A DNA stretch of 64,000 nt, from positions 2,492,055 to 2,556,054 of the forward strand of contig NZ_VDZU01000001.1 of assembly GCF_007673525.1 (NCBI RefSeq), read 5' to 3'. The notes below the pieces were generated by a model, which made no database searches, was not told the origin of the DNA, and was given only the letters and a program-made list of their open reading frames with translations. The translations under genes were made by a program, and so were the position numbers. Positions 28,000-36,127 of the stretch are shown one piece after another. Numbering within the stretch: the stretch's first letter is position 1; every line of letters starts with the position of its first letter. Origin of the DNA: Fictibacillus phosphorivorans (GTDB lineage Bacteria; Bacillota; Bacilli; Bacillales; Fictibacillaceae).

Positions 28000-28170
28000 A
28001 TGAATATTATTTTCTTTTTTATAGCTCTATTGACGGCATTTGCAATTTGCGGCATCGGAGTAGCTATTGGTGAAAAAAACTGGCTGATCTTTCTTATATC
28101 GATCGTTTCTGTATTTTTACTTATGGGATATGGTTTTACTCTTAAAAAGAAGCAAAGAGAACGTTCATAA
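28000..28170 (+). CDS. ylaF: YlaF, small membrane protein (DUF5325)
   Basis: A 56-residue protein with two membrane helices (about 2-24 and 29-47) and a basic tail (KKKQRERS). It starts at ATG 28000, eight bases after GGAGG. The family is DUF5325 as I recall it; function unknown. Divergent from typA, with its own terminator. Confidence 0.88.
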   Translation: MNIIFFFIALLTAFAICGIGVAIGEKNWLIFLISIVSVFLLMGYGFTLKKKQRERS

Positions 28171-28188
28171 TCGAACGCTCTCTTTTTT
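28156..28188 (+). terminator. Terminator of ylaF
   Basis: 11-bp stem AGAGAACGTTC/GAACGCTCTCT with one mismatch, T run after; its left arm lies inside the ylaF coding end. Confidence 0.8.
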
Positions 28189-28198
28189 AAGACTCGTT

Positions 28199-28993
28199 TT
28201 ATATTAAATGATCTAATATTTCTTTATGCAATCCAGGCTTTGCAGCCAGAATACTATTTTGTTCGAGAAGCTGAACTGGTTCACCGTCCGTTCGGCTTAC
28301 AATTCCACCAACCTCATTCAAAAGGATCAAACCCGCCGCAAAGTCCCACGGTGATAGTCGAAGTGTCATATATGCATCTAGTCTACCGGATGCAACATAA
28401 GCAAGTTCGATCGCTGCAGATCCGTATGAGCGAGTCCCTCTAGATTTTCTGATGATCTGTTGTACGTGCTCATGATTGATGCGTCTGTTCGGACTAACCC
28501 AAGTTGCATTAACACCAACAACAGATTCTGATAAAGTTACTTCTTCTAACTTCGGTAATTTCTTATCATTTAAATAAGCACCTTCACCCTCTTTAGCAAA
28601 ATAAAGGTTACTTCCTTCCACATCGTAAATGAGTCCTAATTTCCCTATACCATCTTCATATATGCCTATAGAGATCGCAAAATTAGCTTGTTGATGAATA
28701 AAGTTTGTCGTTCCATCGATCGGATCGATAATCCAAATAACACCTTTGGAGTTCCCTTTTATTTCATCGCCATATCCTTCTTCCCCAAGTACTCTATGAT
28801 CAGGAAAGGTTTGTTGAATCTTAGTGATGAAAAATTTCTCAATACTCTTATCCATATCTGTTACAAGATCAGCGATATGTGATTTATATGTAATCGTTAA
28901 TGTGTTCTGAAAAGAATCTTTTAAGAGCTGTGCGGCTTCAAGTGTCCATGTCTTCAAGTGTTTCTCTACCGTTATCATTTCTTCGTTCGTCAT
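28199..28993 (-). CDS. suhB: Inositol monophosphatase family protein (SuhB/YktC)
   Basis: A 264-residue Mg2+-dependent phosphatase. Metal-binding motifs are complete: GEEGYG, DPIDGTTNF and SPWDFAAGLILLNEVGG. In B. subtilis YktC hydrolyses inositol-1-phosphate. An upstream extension to 29059 is open, but the ATG at 28993 follows AAGGAG and gives the family length. It is downstream of a small 62-codon gene in the opposite... same minus orientation, separated by a terminator. Confidence 0.93.
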   Translation of the reverse strand: MTNEEMITVEKHLKTWTLEAAQLLKDSFQNTLTITYKSHIADLVTDMDKSIEKFFITKIQQTFPDHRVLGEEGYGDEIKGNSKGVIWIIDPIDGTTNFIHQQANFAISIGIYEDGIGKLGLIYDVEGSNLYFAKEGEGAYLNDKKLPKLEEVTLSESVVGVNATWVSPNRRINHEHVQQIIRKSRGTRSYGSAAIELAYVASGRLDAYMTLRLSPWDFAAGLILLNEVGGIVSRTDGEPVQLLEQNSILAAKPGLHKEILDHLI

Positions 28994-29044
28994 GTTTTCA
29001 CTCCTTACCTTTCTTCTAGTATAAGTCAATTTCATTCTCTTCAC

Positions 29045-29082
29045 AAAAAAACGAACCATCCGTTCATGATGGATTCGTTTTT
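29045..29082 (-). terminator. Terminator of the 29104-29292 gene
   Basis: AAACGAA-CCATC pairs with GATGG-ATTCGTTT (one bulge); seven T follow on the minus strand before suhB. Confidence 0.8.
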
Positions 29083-29103
29083 GTTATCCGCTATCAGCTT
29101 GGA

Positions 29104-29292
29104 TCATGCTTCTAATCTCACGAGCTCCAGCCTTAATCGTTCGAGCTTACGCTTCGATTCGTTGATCTGTTTTTGATCTTTCGCTTTTAAAGCATCAAAC
29201 AAAGTAGCTAGTTCATAATCAATCTCAAGTTTTAATACAGGAATTCTTCTTTCTGCATCCGTTCTTTTCAAAGTGTTCATTACTTGTTTCAT
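29104..29292 (-). CDS. Small coiled-coil protein, hypothetical
   Basis: A 62-residue, highly charged protein whose C-terminal half (DALKAKDQKQINESKRKLERLRLEL) has a heptad-like pattern of a coiled coil. Similar small proteins occur next to yktB/suhB in other bacilli, but I know of no function. The exact start is uncertain: ATG 29292 or ATG 29280, neither with a good ribosome site. Confidence 0.6.
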   Translation of the reverse strand: MKQVMNTLKRTDAERRIPVLKLEIDYELATLFDALKAKDQKQINESKRKLERLRLELVRLEA

Positions 29293-29458
29293 TTCACCGG
29301 CACATCCTTTCTTTTCTCGTTATCTTCTTTTCTTCATTTTATGAAGCAGCCATGTATATGGAAACGGCACTTTGCGGAATCTAATGCAAACATTTTTTTA
29401 TAAAGCTTTTCATATGTTAAAATTCTTTGTAGCACTTGACGACCAGGAGGATTTTCAA

Positions 29459-30088
29459 ATGACATTTAACGGATTCAATGATTCAGACTTTAAGGTTTTC
29501 CAAACTGAAGGACTTGATGAGCGTATGGAAGAAATCATCAACCAGATTCGGCCAAAACTAGAGGCCTTAGGGAATAAATATGCAGAAGAACTTACTGCTC
29601 TGACTGGAGAAGAGATGTTCTTTCACGTTGCTAAACATGCAAGAAGAACGGTAAATCCTCCAAAGGATACATGGGTAGCCTTCGCACCTAACAAAAGAGG
29701 CTATAAAATGTTGCCACATTTTCAGATTGGACTTTGGGAAACACATGTATTTCTATGGTTCGCACTCATTTACGAAGCACCAATCAAGGATGCATTCGGA
29801 CAAATAATCCGAAAGAACTTAAACAAGATTAAGAAGAATATACCTAACGATTTTGTATGGTCTGATGATCATATGAAACCTGATAGCTTTCCACATCGTG
29901 AGGTAAAAAAGGAACGTCTTGAAGAAATGGCAACCCGTCTTAGCACTGTAAAAAAAGCAGAACTACTTTGTGGCGTTCGTATTGATAGGGATGAGGCTGT
30001 AACCATGACTGAGAATGATTGGTACGAACGAATTGATGAAACGTTTAAAACACTGATACCTCTATATGAGCTAAAGAACAAGCTGTAG
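29459..30088 (+). CDS. yktB: YktB, DUF1054 family protein
   Basis: A 209-residue soluble protein of the DUF1054 (UPF0637) family, recognised from GFNDSDFKVFQ, HVAKHARRTVNPPKDTWVAFAPNKRGYK and FQIGLWETHVF. Function unknown. The frame is open further upstream, but ATG 29459 lies nine bases after AGGAGG and gives the family start MTFNGF. The neighbour suhB is as in B. subtilis. Confidence 0.92.
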   Translation: MTFNGFNDSDFKVFQTEGLDERMEEIINQIRPKLEALGNKYAEELTALTGEEMFFHVAKHARRTVNPPKDTWVAFAPNKRGYKMLPHFQIGLWETHVFLWFALIYEAPIKDAFGQIIRKNLNKIKKNIPNDFVWSDDHMKPDSFPHREVKKERLEEMATRLSTVKKAELLCGVRIDRDEAVTMTENDWYERIDETFKTLIPLYELKNKL

Positions 30089-30096
30089 ATAAAAAA

Positions 30097-30136
30097 TAGT
30101 GGCAGGAAGCAGAATATTCACTGCTTCTTACCACTA
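30097..30136 (-). terminator. Terminator of the nitronate monooxygenase-like gene
   Basis: TAGTGG..AAGCAG pairs with CTGCTT..CCACTA; on the minus strand TTTTTT follows. Confidence 0.7.
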
Positions 30137-30192
30137 GTATATTGCCGTACAACAGAAATGTATGGGTAAGTATCCTCATTGTTAGAAAAGTG

Positions 30193-31152
30193 TTAGAAAA
30201 GGTTGTTTAATTTTTGTTTAATGGTTTCAGCTTCCGCATTCATCCTGGTGAACAACTCTTCTACCGAAGGTACATCGTGGATCCTTCCAATAATTTGTCC
30301 AGCCCAACCATAACCTTCTTTATTTTTCCCTTCATAAATTAGTTTTTTGTTCGCTTCTCCACTAATGTAATCTTTTAAGTGTTGATATGTACCACTCTTA
30401 TTTTCTTCTTCTAAAATTTTTAATGTAAAATCTGTCCGTAGCGTTCTGCCTGGTGCACCTAGTGTCCTCTTGATAACCACTGTATCTAATTCTGAGCTTT
30501 CAACAACAAGTTGTTTATATAGGGGATGTGCGTGAACACATTCTTCTGTTGCTATAAACCTTGTACCCATCTCAACCCCTTCCGCCCCCAGAGCAAGCGC
30601 AGCCATCAATCCTTTGCCATCACCTATACCTCCTGAGGCGATTACTGGAATCGAAACATTCTCAACAACTCTAGGAACTAAGACAAATGTTCCCGTGTCA
30701 TCCTTCCCGATATGGCCACCACCTTCTTGACCTACTGCCATCACAGCATCAGCTCCTAATTGTTCTGCTTTCACAGCTTGTCTGACGCTTGATACAAGTA
30801 CTAATGTTTTAATACCTGTATCTCTTAAACGCTCTAATACAGGCGCAGGATTACCTCCTGTTACACTGATAACCTCAACCCCTTCTTCGATTGCCGCCTC
30901 CAGCATCTCTTCATACGGTCTTCCATGTTGTCCGATCGCAAAGTTAACTCCAAAAGGATTTGATGTTAATCTTTTTGTTCTTTGAATTTCAGTTTTCAAC
31001 GCTTTTGAGTCTTGTAATGACATAGCTGTAATCTGACCTAGACCACCCGCGTTAGAAACAGCAGAAGCAAGTTCAGAATACGCCAGGTATGCGAGCCCAC
31101 CTTGTATAATCGGAAATTTAATATGTAAAAGTTCAGTAAGTCTAGTATTCAT
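30193..31152 (-). CDS. Nitronate monooxygenase / FabK-like flavoprotein
   Basis: A 319-residue FMN-binding TIM-barrel protein of the NMO/enoyl-ACP reductase II family. Visible marks: FPIIQGGLAYLAYSELASAVSNAGGLG, NFGVN-like SNPFGVNFAI, GQEGGGHIG (phosphate loop) and PVIASGGIGDG with the second FMN-phosphate loop. Such proteins oxidise alkyl nitronates or reduce enoyl-ACP; sequence reading alone cannot decide, although the B. subtilis counterpart would be YrpB. Monocistronic with good AAGGAGG site. Confidence 0.88.
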   Translation of the reverse strand: MNTRLTELLHIKFPIIQGGLAYLAYSELASAVSNAGGLGQITAMSLQDSKALKTEIQRTKRLTSNPFGVNFAIGQHGRPYEEMLEAAIEEGVEVISVTGGNPAPVLERLRDTGIKTLVLVSSVRQAVKAEQLGADAVMAVGQEGGGHIGKDDTGTFVLVPRVVENVSIPVIASGGIGDGKGLMAALALGAEGVEMGTRFIATEECVHAHPLYKQLVVESSELDTVVIKRTLGAPGRTLRTDFTLKILEEENKSGTYQHLKDYISGEANKKLIYEGKNKEGYGWAGQIIGRIHDVPSVEELFTRMNAEAETIKQKLNNLF

Positions 31153-31275
31153 TTATTTCCTCCTTGAAAATTAAATCATTTACTTACATCTTCATGCATT
31201 TTCTGTTATACTTCTTTTGTTTTATAAAAAGATGAAATTCATTATAAGTTAACAATAGATGAGGTGTAGAATACA

Positions 31276-32751
31276 TTGTCTCAACACGAAACTCCTTTAT
31301 TTACTGGTTTGCGTGAACATGCAAACAAGAACCCATTGCAGTTTCACATTCCGGGTCACAAAAAAGGACAAGGAATGGATGAAGAATTTAAAGATTTTAT
31401 TGGACCGAATGCACTATCAATTGACCTGATTAACATTACTCCATTAGATGATCTGCATCATCCAAAAGGAATGATAAAAAAAGCACAAGCACTTGCGGCA
31501 CAAGCTTTTGGCGCAGATCACACTTTCTTTTCCGTACAAGGAACAAGCGGTGCCATCATGACGATGATCATGTCTGTCGTGTCACCAGGAGATAAGATTC
31601 TTGTACCTCGAAACGTGCATAAGTCGATCATGACAGCAATCGTTTTTTCAGGTGCAACACCGATTTTTATTCACCCTGAAATCGATCCTGAGCTTGGTAT
31701 CTCACACGGTATCACGCCAGACAGCGTAGAGAAAGCTTTAAATCAGCACCCTGACGCAAAAGCAGTACTGGTCATCAACCCGACATATTTTGGTTTTGCA
31801 GCTGACCTCAAGGGAATTGTTGATATTGCTCATCGGTTTGAAGTACCTGTTCTTGTAGATGAGGCACACGGTGTTTTGATCCACTTTCATGATCACATGC
31901 CATTATCTGCGATGCAAGCTGGAGCAGACATGGCAGCAACGAGTGTTCATAAGCTCGGTGGGTCACTGACAGGAAGTTCTATTCTTAATGTAAGAGAAGG
32001 ACTTGTATCACCAGAACGTGTGCAAACCATTCTTAGTATGATGACTACGACATCTACATCCTATATCCTTCTTGCTTCATTGGATGCAGCTCGTCGCCGC
32101 CTTGCAACTGAAGGGTACACACTTATTGAAAAAACGATACGACTAGCCAACGAAACACGAGCTAAGATCAATGATATTCCTAATCTATATTGTGTTGGTG
32201 AAGAAAAGCTTGGCACATCCGCTACATTTGATTATGACCCATCTAAGCTTTTAATCTCAGTAAAAGATCTTGGCATTACAGGGTATGAAGCTGAAACATG
32301 GCTTCGTCAAAACTTTAACATTGAGGTAGAATTATCTGATCTGTACAACATATTATGTTTGATCACAACGGCTGATCATGAAAAAGATACGATGGTCCTC
32401 GTTCAAGCGTTATCTCAACTTTCTGATGAATTAAGTCATTCAAAGAATGAAGAGATAAAATCGATACCTGTACATGTTCCAAATATACCAGTGCTCGCAC
32501 TATCGCCTCGTGATGCATTTTACGCAAATACAGAGAGTGTACCTTTCGAAGAATCTGCCGGTAGGATTATCGCAGAGTTCGTAATGGTCTATCCGCCAGG
32601 AATACCGATCTTCATCCCTGGTGAAATCATTACGAAAGAAAATTTGGATTATATTAAAGAAAACCTTGAAGCCGGTCTACCCGTCCAAGGCCCAGAAAAT
32701 GCAGATTTAAAGTATCTGAAGGTTATTCAAGAACAAGTTGCTATTCGATAA
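31276..32751 (+). CDS. speA: Arginine/lysine/ornithine decarboxylase (arginine decarboxylase SpeA)
   Basis: PLP-dependent fold-type I decarboxylase (491 aa) of the Orn/Lys/Arg group; in B. subtilis SpeA makes agmatine from arginine for polyamine synthesis. Seen: HIPGHKKGQGMDEEF, SVQGTSGAIMTMI, VDEAHGV, and the Schiff-base lysine in TSVHKLGGSLTGSS (about residue 227), followed by the small C-terminal domain with PPGIPIFIPGE. Start TTG after GAGGTG. An SR1-like RNA gene runs toward it, sharing the terminator. Confidence 0.94.
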   Translation: MSQHETPLFTGLREHANKNPLQFHIPGHKKGQGMDEEFKDFIGPNALSIDLINITPLDDLHHPKGMIKKAQALAAQAFGADHTFFSVQGTSGAIMTMIMSVVSPGDKILVPRNVHKSIMTAIVFSGATPIFIHPEIDPELGISHGITPDSVEKALNQHPDAKAVLVINPTYFGFAADLKGIVDIAHRFEVPVLVDEAHGVLIHFHDHMPLSAMQAGADMAATSVHKLGGSLTGSSILNVREGLVSPERVQTILSMMTTTSTSYILLASLDAARRRLATEGYTLIEKTIRLANETRAKINDIPNLYCVGEEKLGTSATFDYDPSKLLISVKDLGITGYEAETWLRQNFNIEVELSDLYNILCLITTADHEKDTMVLVQALSQLSDELSHSKNEEIKSIPVHVPNIPVLALSPRDAFYANTESVPFEESAGRIIAEFVMVYPPGIPIFIPGEIITKENLDYIKENLEAGLPVQGPENADLKYLKVIQEQVAIR

Positions 32752-32756
32752 TTATC

Positions 32757-32790
32757 TAAAAAAGAAGACCCTTGGAGGTCTTCTTTTTTT
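32757..32790. terminator. Bidirectional terminator of speA and SR1
   Basis: Perfect 9-bp stem AAGAAGACC/GGTCTTCTT, six-base loop, flanked by A and T runs so it ends both convergent transcripts. Confidence 0.92.
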
Positions 32791-32791
32791 C

Positions 32792-32914
32792 TTACTTATC
32801 TAAGTTCGTTTGCTCATGGCAATGCGGGCATGTGTTTGAATATAAAGTGGTCACTTTTTCCTCTTCAAAATGTTCAATTGTTGTTTCACAAGTTTGGCAA
32901 ATGATTACTCCCAT
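32792..32914 (-). CDS. sr1P: SR1P, GapA-binding peptide
   Basis: A 40-codon frame, MGVIICQTCETT then IEHFEEEKVTTLYSNTCPHCHE, recognised as the SR1P family: two CxxC knuckles (residues 6-9 and 28-31) and the conserved HFEEEKVTTLY core. In B. subtilis SR1P binds the glycolytic dehydrogenase GapA and promotes its interaction with RNase J1. ATG 32914 is nine bases after GAAGGGAG; an ATG at 32923 abuts that site. Too short for routine ORF calling. Confidence 0.9.
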   Translation of the reverse strand: MGVIICQTCETTIEHFEEEKVTTLYSNTCPHCHEQTNLDK

Positions 32915-32937
32915 CCGTCCCATCTCCCTTCACATTT

Positions 32938-32951
32938 TGAAAGCGCTTACG
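32938..32951 (-). promoter_or_regulatory. cre site (CcpA) in the SR1 leader
   Basis: On the minus strand CGTAAGCGCTTTCA matches the catabolite-responsive consensus TGWAANCGNTNWCA at 13 of 14 positions. It lies just downstream of the predicted start point, where CcpA binding would block transcription in sugar-rich medium. Confidence 0.75.
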
Positions 32952-32962
32952 TTTATATTCTT

Positions 32963-32991
32963 ATAATATTATGTCACATTTGATTTGTCAA
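32963..32991 (-). promoter_or_regulatory. Sigma-A promoter of SR1 with CcpN-like box
   Basis: Minus strand TTGACA (32986-32991), 17 bp, TATTAT (32963-32968). The spacer contains TGTGACATAAT, matching the CcpN operator pattern TRTGHYATAYW (from memory) at 10 of 11 positions. CcpN represses SR1, gapB and pckA on glycolytic substrates in B. subtilis. Confidence 0.75.
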
Positions 32992-33026
32992 CACATTTAG
33001 TATAACACATTAAAAAAATATGTTAT

Positions 33027-33326
33027 TTAATCATATTGTTCTATCGTTTGAATGTTTGGTACAGCTTCTTCAAAGAAAAGCGCCAAATCCTCAGCTTCTT
33101 TAAGTGTTTTAATATGAAAGGCCTGCTTGATATATTCAAGATTCCCTATATCATTTGAATCTAATAGCGCTGACCTTCCTGTTTGCATACATACTACTAA
33201 TGGTTTACCAAAAAACATATTCGTATAAACTATGCCAAAATCATACCTAACCGTATCTGTAGTAAAGCCTACAAACCGGACATTCACGGACTCACTCTCG
33301 TCATATAATTTTTCAAACCATTCCAT
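33027..33326 (-). CDS. DUF3055 family protein
   Basis: A 99-residue soluble protein whose core VRFVGFTTDTVRYDFGIVYTNMFFGKPLVVCMQTGRSALL matches the DUF3055 family of bacilli. Function unknown; the acidic C-terminus (EEAVPNIQTIEQYD) is family-typical. ATG 33326 follows AGGAGGGG; an upstream ATG at 33374 lacks a ribosome site. It is divergent from the DUF1885-like gene. Confidence 0.87.
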   Translation of the reverse strand: MEWFEKLYDESESVNVRFVGFTTDTVRYDFGIVYTNMFFGKPLVVCMQTGRSALLDSNDIGNLEYIKQAFHIKTLKEAEDLALFFEEAVPNIQTIEQYD

Positions 33327-33536
33327 ATTACCCCTCCTCGTATGATTAGCTCGTTCATCGATCGGGTCGTTCATTACTGGAATTAAATAAGTTAAACTAA
33401 TAAAAATGTCATTGAATGTAAGAGTAATTCCCTCATTTAAGAAGTTTTAAACTCAATTTGTCAAAATCTTCTTAAAATATGATATACTATTAGTATGTTA
33501 ATATGACGATAAAAATTACAAATTGGAGTGGATCAG

Positions 33537-33965
33537 ATGTCTCAAAGCGCCTATGTCAAACTTGTTCCCGCATCTTTAAAACAAGTGATCACTTTAGAGG
33601 AACTAAAAGACCTTCTGCTTTATTACCGTTCTATCACGACAAAAACAGGCGAACAATTATCATGGGGCTATGCAGACGCAGCTTTTCCTTACACGATTGA
33701 AGAAAAGGAAGAAGCTGAAGGAAGATGGTTTTACTTAAAAGGAATAGATCAAAGAAAAAATAAATATATTTTAGTTGGTATCGGAACAGATAAAAACAAC
33801 GATCCTAACCTTGAACAATGTTACATACAATTTACTTTAACTGACATCTCCACTCATGGCGATAAGGGGAAGGCCAATGAATTTTGTAAGTTTATCGCTT
33901 CAAAACTTAAAGGTGAACTTCACCTCTTTAACGGAAGAGTGATGTATTATTATCCCAAAAAGTAA
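33537..33965 (+). CDS. DUF1885-like protein
   Basis: A 142-residue soluble protein opening MSQSAYVKLVPAS. The stretch LYYRSITTKTGEQLSWGYADAAFPYTIEE is what I associate with the DUF1885 family (an FKBP-like fold in a solved structure, as I remember). No catalytic residues can be named. ATG 33537 has GGAG nine bases upstream. A long palindromic terminator follows. Confidence 0.75.
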   Translation: MSQSAYVKLVPASLKQVITLEELKDLLLYYRSITTKTGEQLSWGYADAAFPYTIEEKEEAEGRWFYLKGIDQRKNKYILVGIGTDKNNDPNLEQCYIQFTLTDISTHGDKGKANEFCKFIASKLKGELHLFNGRVMYYYPKK

Positions 33966-33986
33966 AGAGAATCAAGGTTTTTTTCT

Positions 33987-34030
33987 ATAGGAAGTCCAAT
34001 CATATGATTGGACTTCCTATTTTATTTTTA
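33987..34030 (+). terminator. Terminator of the DUF1885-like gene
   Basis: A 34-base perfect palindrome with 15-bp arms (ATAGGAAGTCCAATC and complement, centre ATAT), followed by TTTTATTTTT. Confidence 0.92.
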
Positions 34031-34099
34031 CTACAATGTAAACTTTCGGGCCCTTAGGGGAAAATAAAATGAATACATATCATGAAAGGATGTGAAGAA

Positions 34100-35593
34100 A
34101 TGAAAAAACAACCGAATATTGTTTTTATCGTTTCACTAATAATTTCTGTCGTTTTTGTTATCATAGGAAGTTTATTTCCTACCGAATTCCAAGCTAAGGC
34201 TACCGTTATTCAAAATTTCTTACAAGAGAAATTTGGATGGTTCTACCTGCTTTCAGCTACAAGCTTTTTAATCTTTGTATTATATCTAGCTTTTAGTAAG
34301 TACGGAAAAATTAAACTTGGAGAGCCGGATGACAAGCCCGAGTACTCAACAATCACTTGGTTTGCTATGCTGTTTAGTGCTGGTATGGGTATAGGACTGG
34401 TCTTTTGGGGTGTAGCTGAACCAATCAGCCACTTTTATACACCACCATCCGGAGAAGGAGGAAATGCCGCCTCTGCTCAAGCTGCGCTTCGATACAGCTT
34501 CTTTCATTGGGGATTACACCCTTGGGGAATATACACGTTAATCGGATTGTCACTTGCTTATTTTAAATTTAGAAAAGGTGCACCCGGATTGATCAGTGCA
34601 ATATTCACTCCATTGTTAGGAGACAGAGTTAATGGACCGATTGGTAAAACGATAGATATTGTTGCAGTTTTTGCCACGATCTTTGGAGTTGCAACTTCTT
34701 TAGGACTTGGTGCCGTACAAATAAGTGGTGGTGTTTCTTATTTAACGAACATCTCAAATAACTTCACTACACAATTGATTATTATCGCCATCGTTACAGT
34801 TTTATTTACTCTTTCAGCTCAAACAGGGTTAAACAAAGGAATAAAATATCTAAGTAACTTGAACATTATGATAGCTGTTCTTTTAATGGCGTTCTTGCTT
34901 TTCGCTTCATCAACAAACTTTATCATGGATGTATTCGTACAATCTCTTGGTAACTATCTACAGTATCTTCCTAGTATGAGTTTAAAACTCAGTCCGTTCA
35001 GACCTAGTGAAGCCGGCTGGATACAAGGGTGGACAGTCTTCTATTGGGCTTGGTGGATCGCATGGGCACCGTTTGTTGGAACATTTATCGCTCGAGTATC
35101 AAAAGGAAGAACAATTCGCGAATTTATAATGGGGGTTTTGCTTGTCCCGACCGTTTTTGGAGCACTTTGGTTCTCGATTTTCGGCGGTGCTGCCCTACAT
35201 TTAGAAATCTTTAATAATGTTGGTCTAAATAAGATCATTACTGACAAAGGTACAGAGATTGCTCTCTTTGCACTCTTCGAACATCTTCCGTTCGGAACGC
35301 TCATGTCCATATTAGCAATTTTCCTGATCAGTACATTCTTCATTACATCTGCTGATTCAGCTACCTTCGTCCTAGGAATGCAAACAAGTGACGGTCGATT
35401 GAATCCTTCTTCTATGACAAAATTCATTTGGGGTATTGTAATAGCAGCGGCAGCATCCATCTTATTGTATACAGGAGGATTAGAAGGGTTACAAACAGCA
35501 TCAATCATCGCAGCTTTCCCATTTGCATTTGTATTGATCTTTATGATGATTTCTCTTAAAAAGGCTCTTTCTGAAGAGACAAAATTAAAATAA
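34100..35593 (+). CDS. opuD: BCCT family transporter (glycine betaine type, OpuD-like)
   Basis: A sodium-coupled betaine/choline/carnitine transporter of 497 residues with about 12 membrane helices. BCCT signatures: MLFSAGMGIGLVFWGVAEPISHF (with the glycine-rich helix), FHWGLHPWGIY and the Trp-box region FYWAWWIAWAPFVGTFIARVSKGRTIREF. It imports compatible solutes during osmotic stress. OpuD is the closest B. subtilis name, but the exact substrate is inference. ATG 34100 has AAAGGA nine bases upstream. Confidence 0.9.
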   Translation: MKKQPNIVFIVSLIISVVFVIIGSLFPTEFQAKATVIQNFLQEKFGWFYLLSATSFLIFVLYLAFSKYGKIKLGEPDDKPEYSTITWFAMLFSAGMGIGLVFWGVAEPISHFYTPPSGEGGNAASAQAALRYSFFHWGLHPWGIYTLIGLSLAYFKFRKGAPGLISAIFTPLLGDRVNGPIGKTIDIVAVFATIFGVATSLGLGAVQISGGVSYLTNISNNFTTQLIIIAIVTVLFTLSAQTGLNKGIKYLSNLNIMIAVLLMAFLLFASSTNFIMDVFVQSLGNYLQYLPSMSLKLSPFRPSEAGWIQGWTVFYWAWWIAWAPFVGTFIARVSKGRTIREFIMGVLLVPTVFGALWFSIFGGAALHLEIFNNVGLNKIITDKGTEIALFALFEHLPFGTLMSILAIFLISTFFITSADSATFVLGMQTSDGRLNPSSMTKFIWGIVIAAAASILLYTGGLEGLQTASIIAAFPFAFVLIFMMISLKKALSEETKLK

Positions 35594-35705
35594 GGCTGTT
35601 TATGATGTTCCTTGTTGCTTCCCTGAAGTAGTTTCTATGTGCCGTATAGTGGTGCCTTTTGCGCCATTTAAGAGTCTCACCGCATTGCTTAGGAAGCATC
35701 AACGA
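35594..35705. other. Unexplained, possibly structured 112-bp gap
   Basis: Between the BCCT gene and the small membrane-protein gene. GATGTTCC near the start can pair with GGAAGCATC at the end (one bulge), enclosing a GTGGTGC/GCGCCA hairpin. There is no T run, promoter or open frame I can defend, and the base composition is richer in G+C than nearby gaps. Confidence 0.35.
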
Positions 35706-35936
35706 TTATCCAATCATCATTTTACCTGTGACATAAATAAGTGTTAGTGATATCGTCATGTTTAAAGCTACTGATTTGTTTATGTTTAAACGCTGGGCTA
35801 CCAGAAAATTAAAATACCCGAACATCAACATTAATATTGTTTCAAAAAAATTATGGTCGTGATGTGAGAGAAACAGTACGATTGAATAACCGCACCACAT
35901 TACAATCTGAATGAAAGTGCATAATAAAACTCTCAT
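35706..35936 (-). CDS. Small membrane protein, hypothetical
   Basis: A 76-residue protein with two to three hydrophobic helices (about 3-20, 28-46, 55-72) and few charges. No family recognised. ATG 35936 has GGAGG six bases upstream; the ATG at 35948 overlaps that site. It lies downstream of the pdh terminator and is probably transcribed on its own. Confidence 0.6.
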   Translation of the reverse strand: MRVLLCTFIQIVMWCGYSIVLFLSHHDHNFFETILMLMFGYFNFLVAQRLNINKSVALNMTISLTLIYVTGKMMIG

Positions 35937-36076
35937 CGCTTCCTCCATTTTAACTATATTAATTTATTTGATAGGGCTTAATCAAATTAGAAAAACCCAC
36001 TGTCTAAGTCCTTCTTTTAGACAAGTGCTTCTAAATAAAGATTATGACGCGTTTACTTATATATGATTGAACAGAA

Positions 36077-36116
36077 AAAACCCCTTGTGAGCTGTAAGAC
36101 AGTCACAAGGGGTTTT
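36077..36116. terminator. Terminator of the pdh operon
   Basis: AAAACCCCTTGTGA/TCACAAGGGGTTTT, 14 bp, with an inner CTGT/ACAG hairpin, flanked by A and T runs. Confidence 0.95.
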
Positions 36117-36127
36117 CATTTGTTTAT

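Larger units (their letters stand above)
32757..32956 (-). ncRNA. SR1-like dual-function small RNA
   Basis: A transcript from the promoter at 32963-32991 to the terminator at 32757-32790 would be about 200 nt, very near the 205 nt of B. subtilis SR1, which also lies beside speA in the pdh region and also encodes SR1P. SR1 acts by base-pairing with ahrC mRNA and through its peptide; the pairing region could not be checked here. Control sites (cre, CcpN-like) fit SR1. Confidence 0.82.

Noticed and set aside
32772..32966. Plus-strand 64-codon frame after speA
   Set aside because: It is antisense to SR1P and crosses a terminator; the minus strand has the recognisable product.
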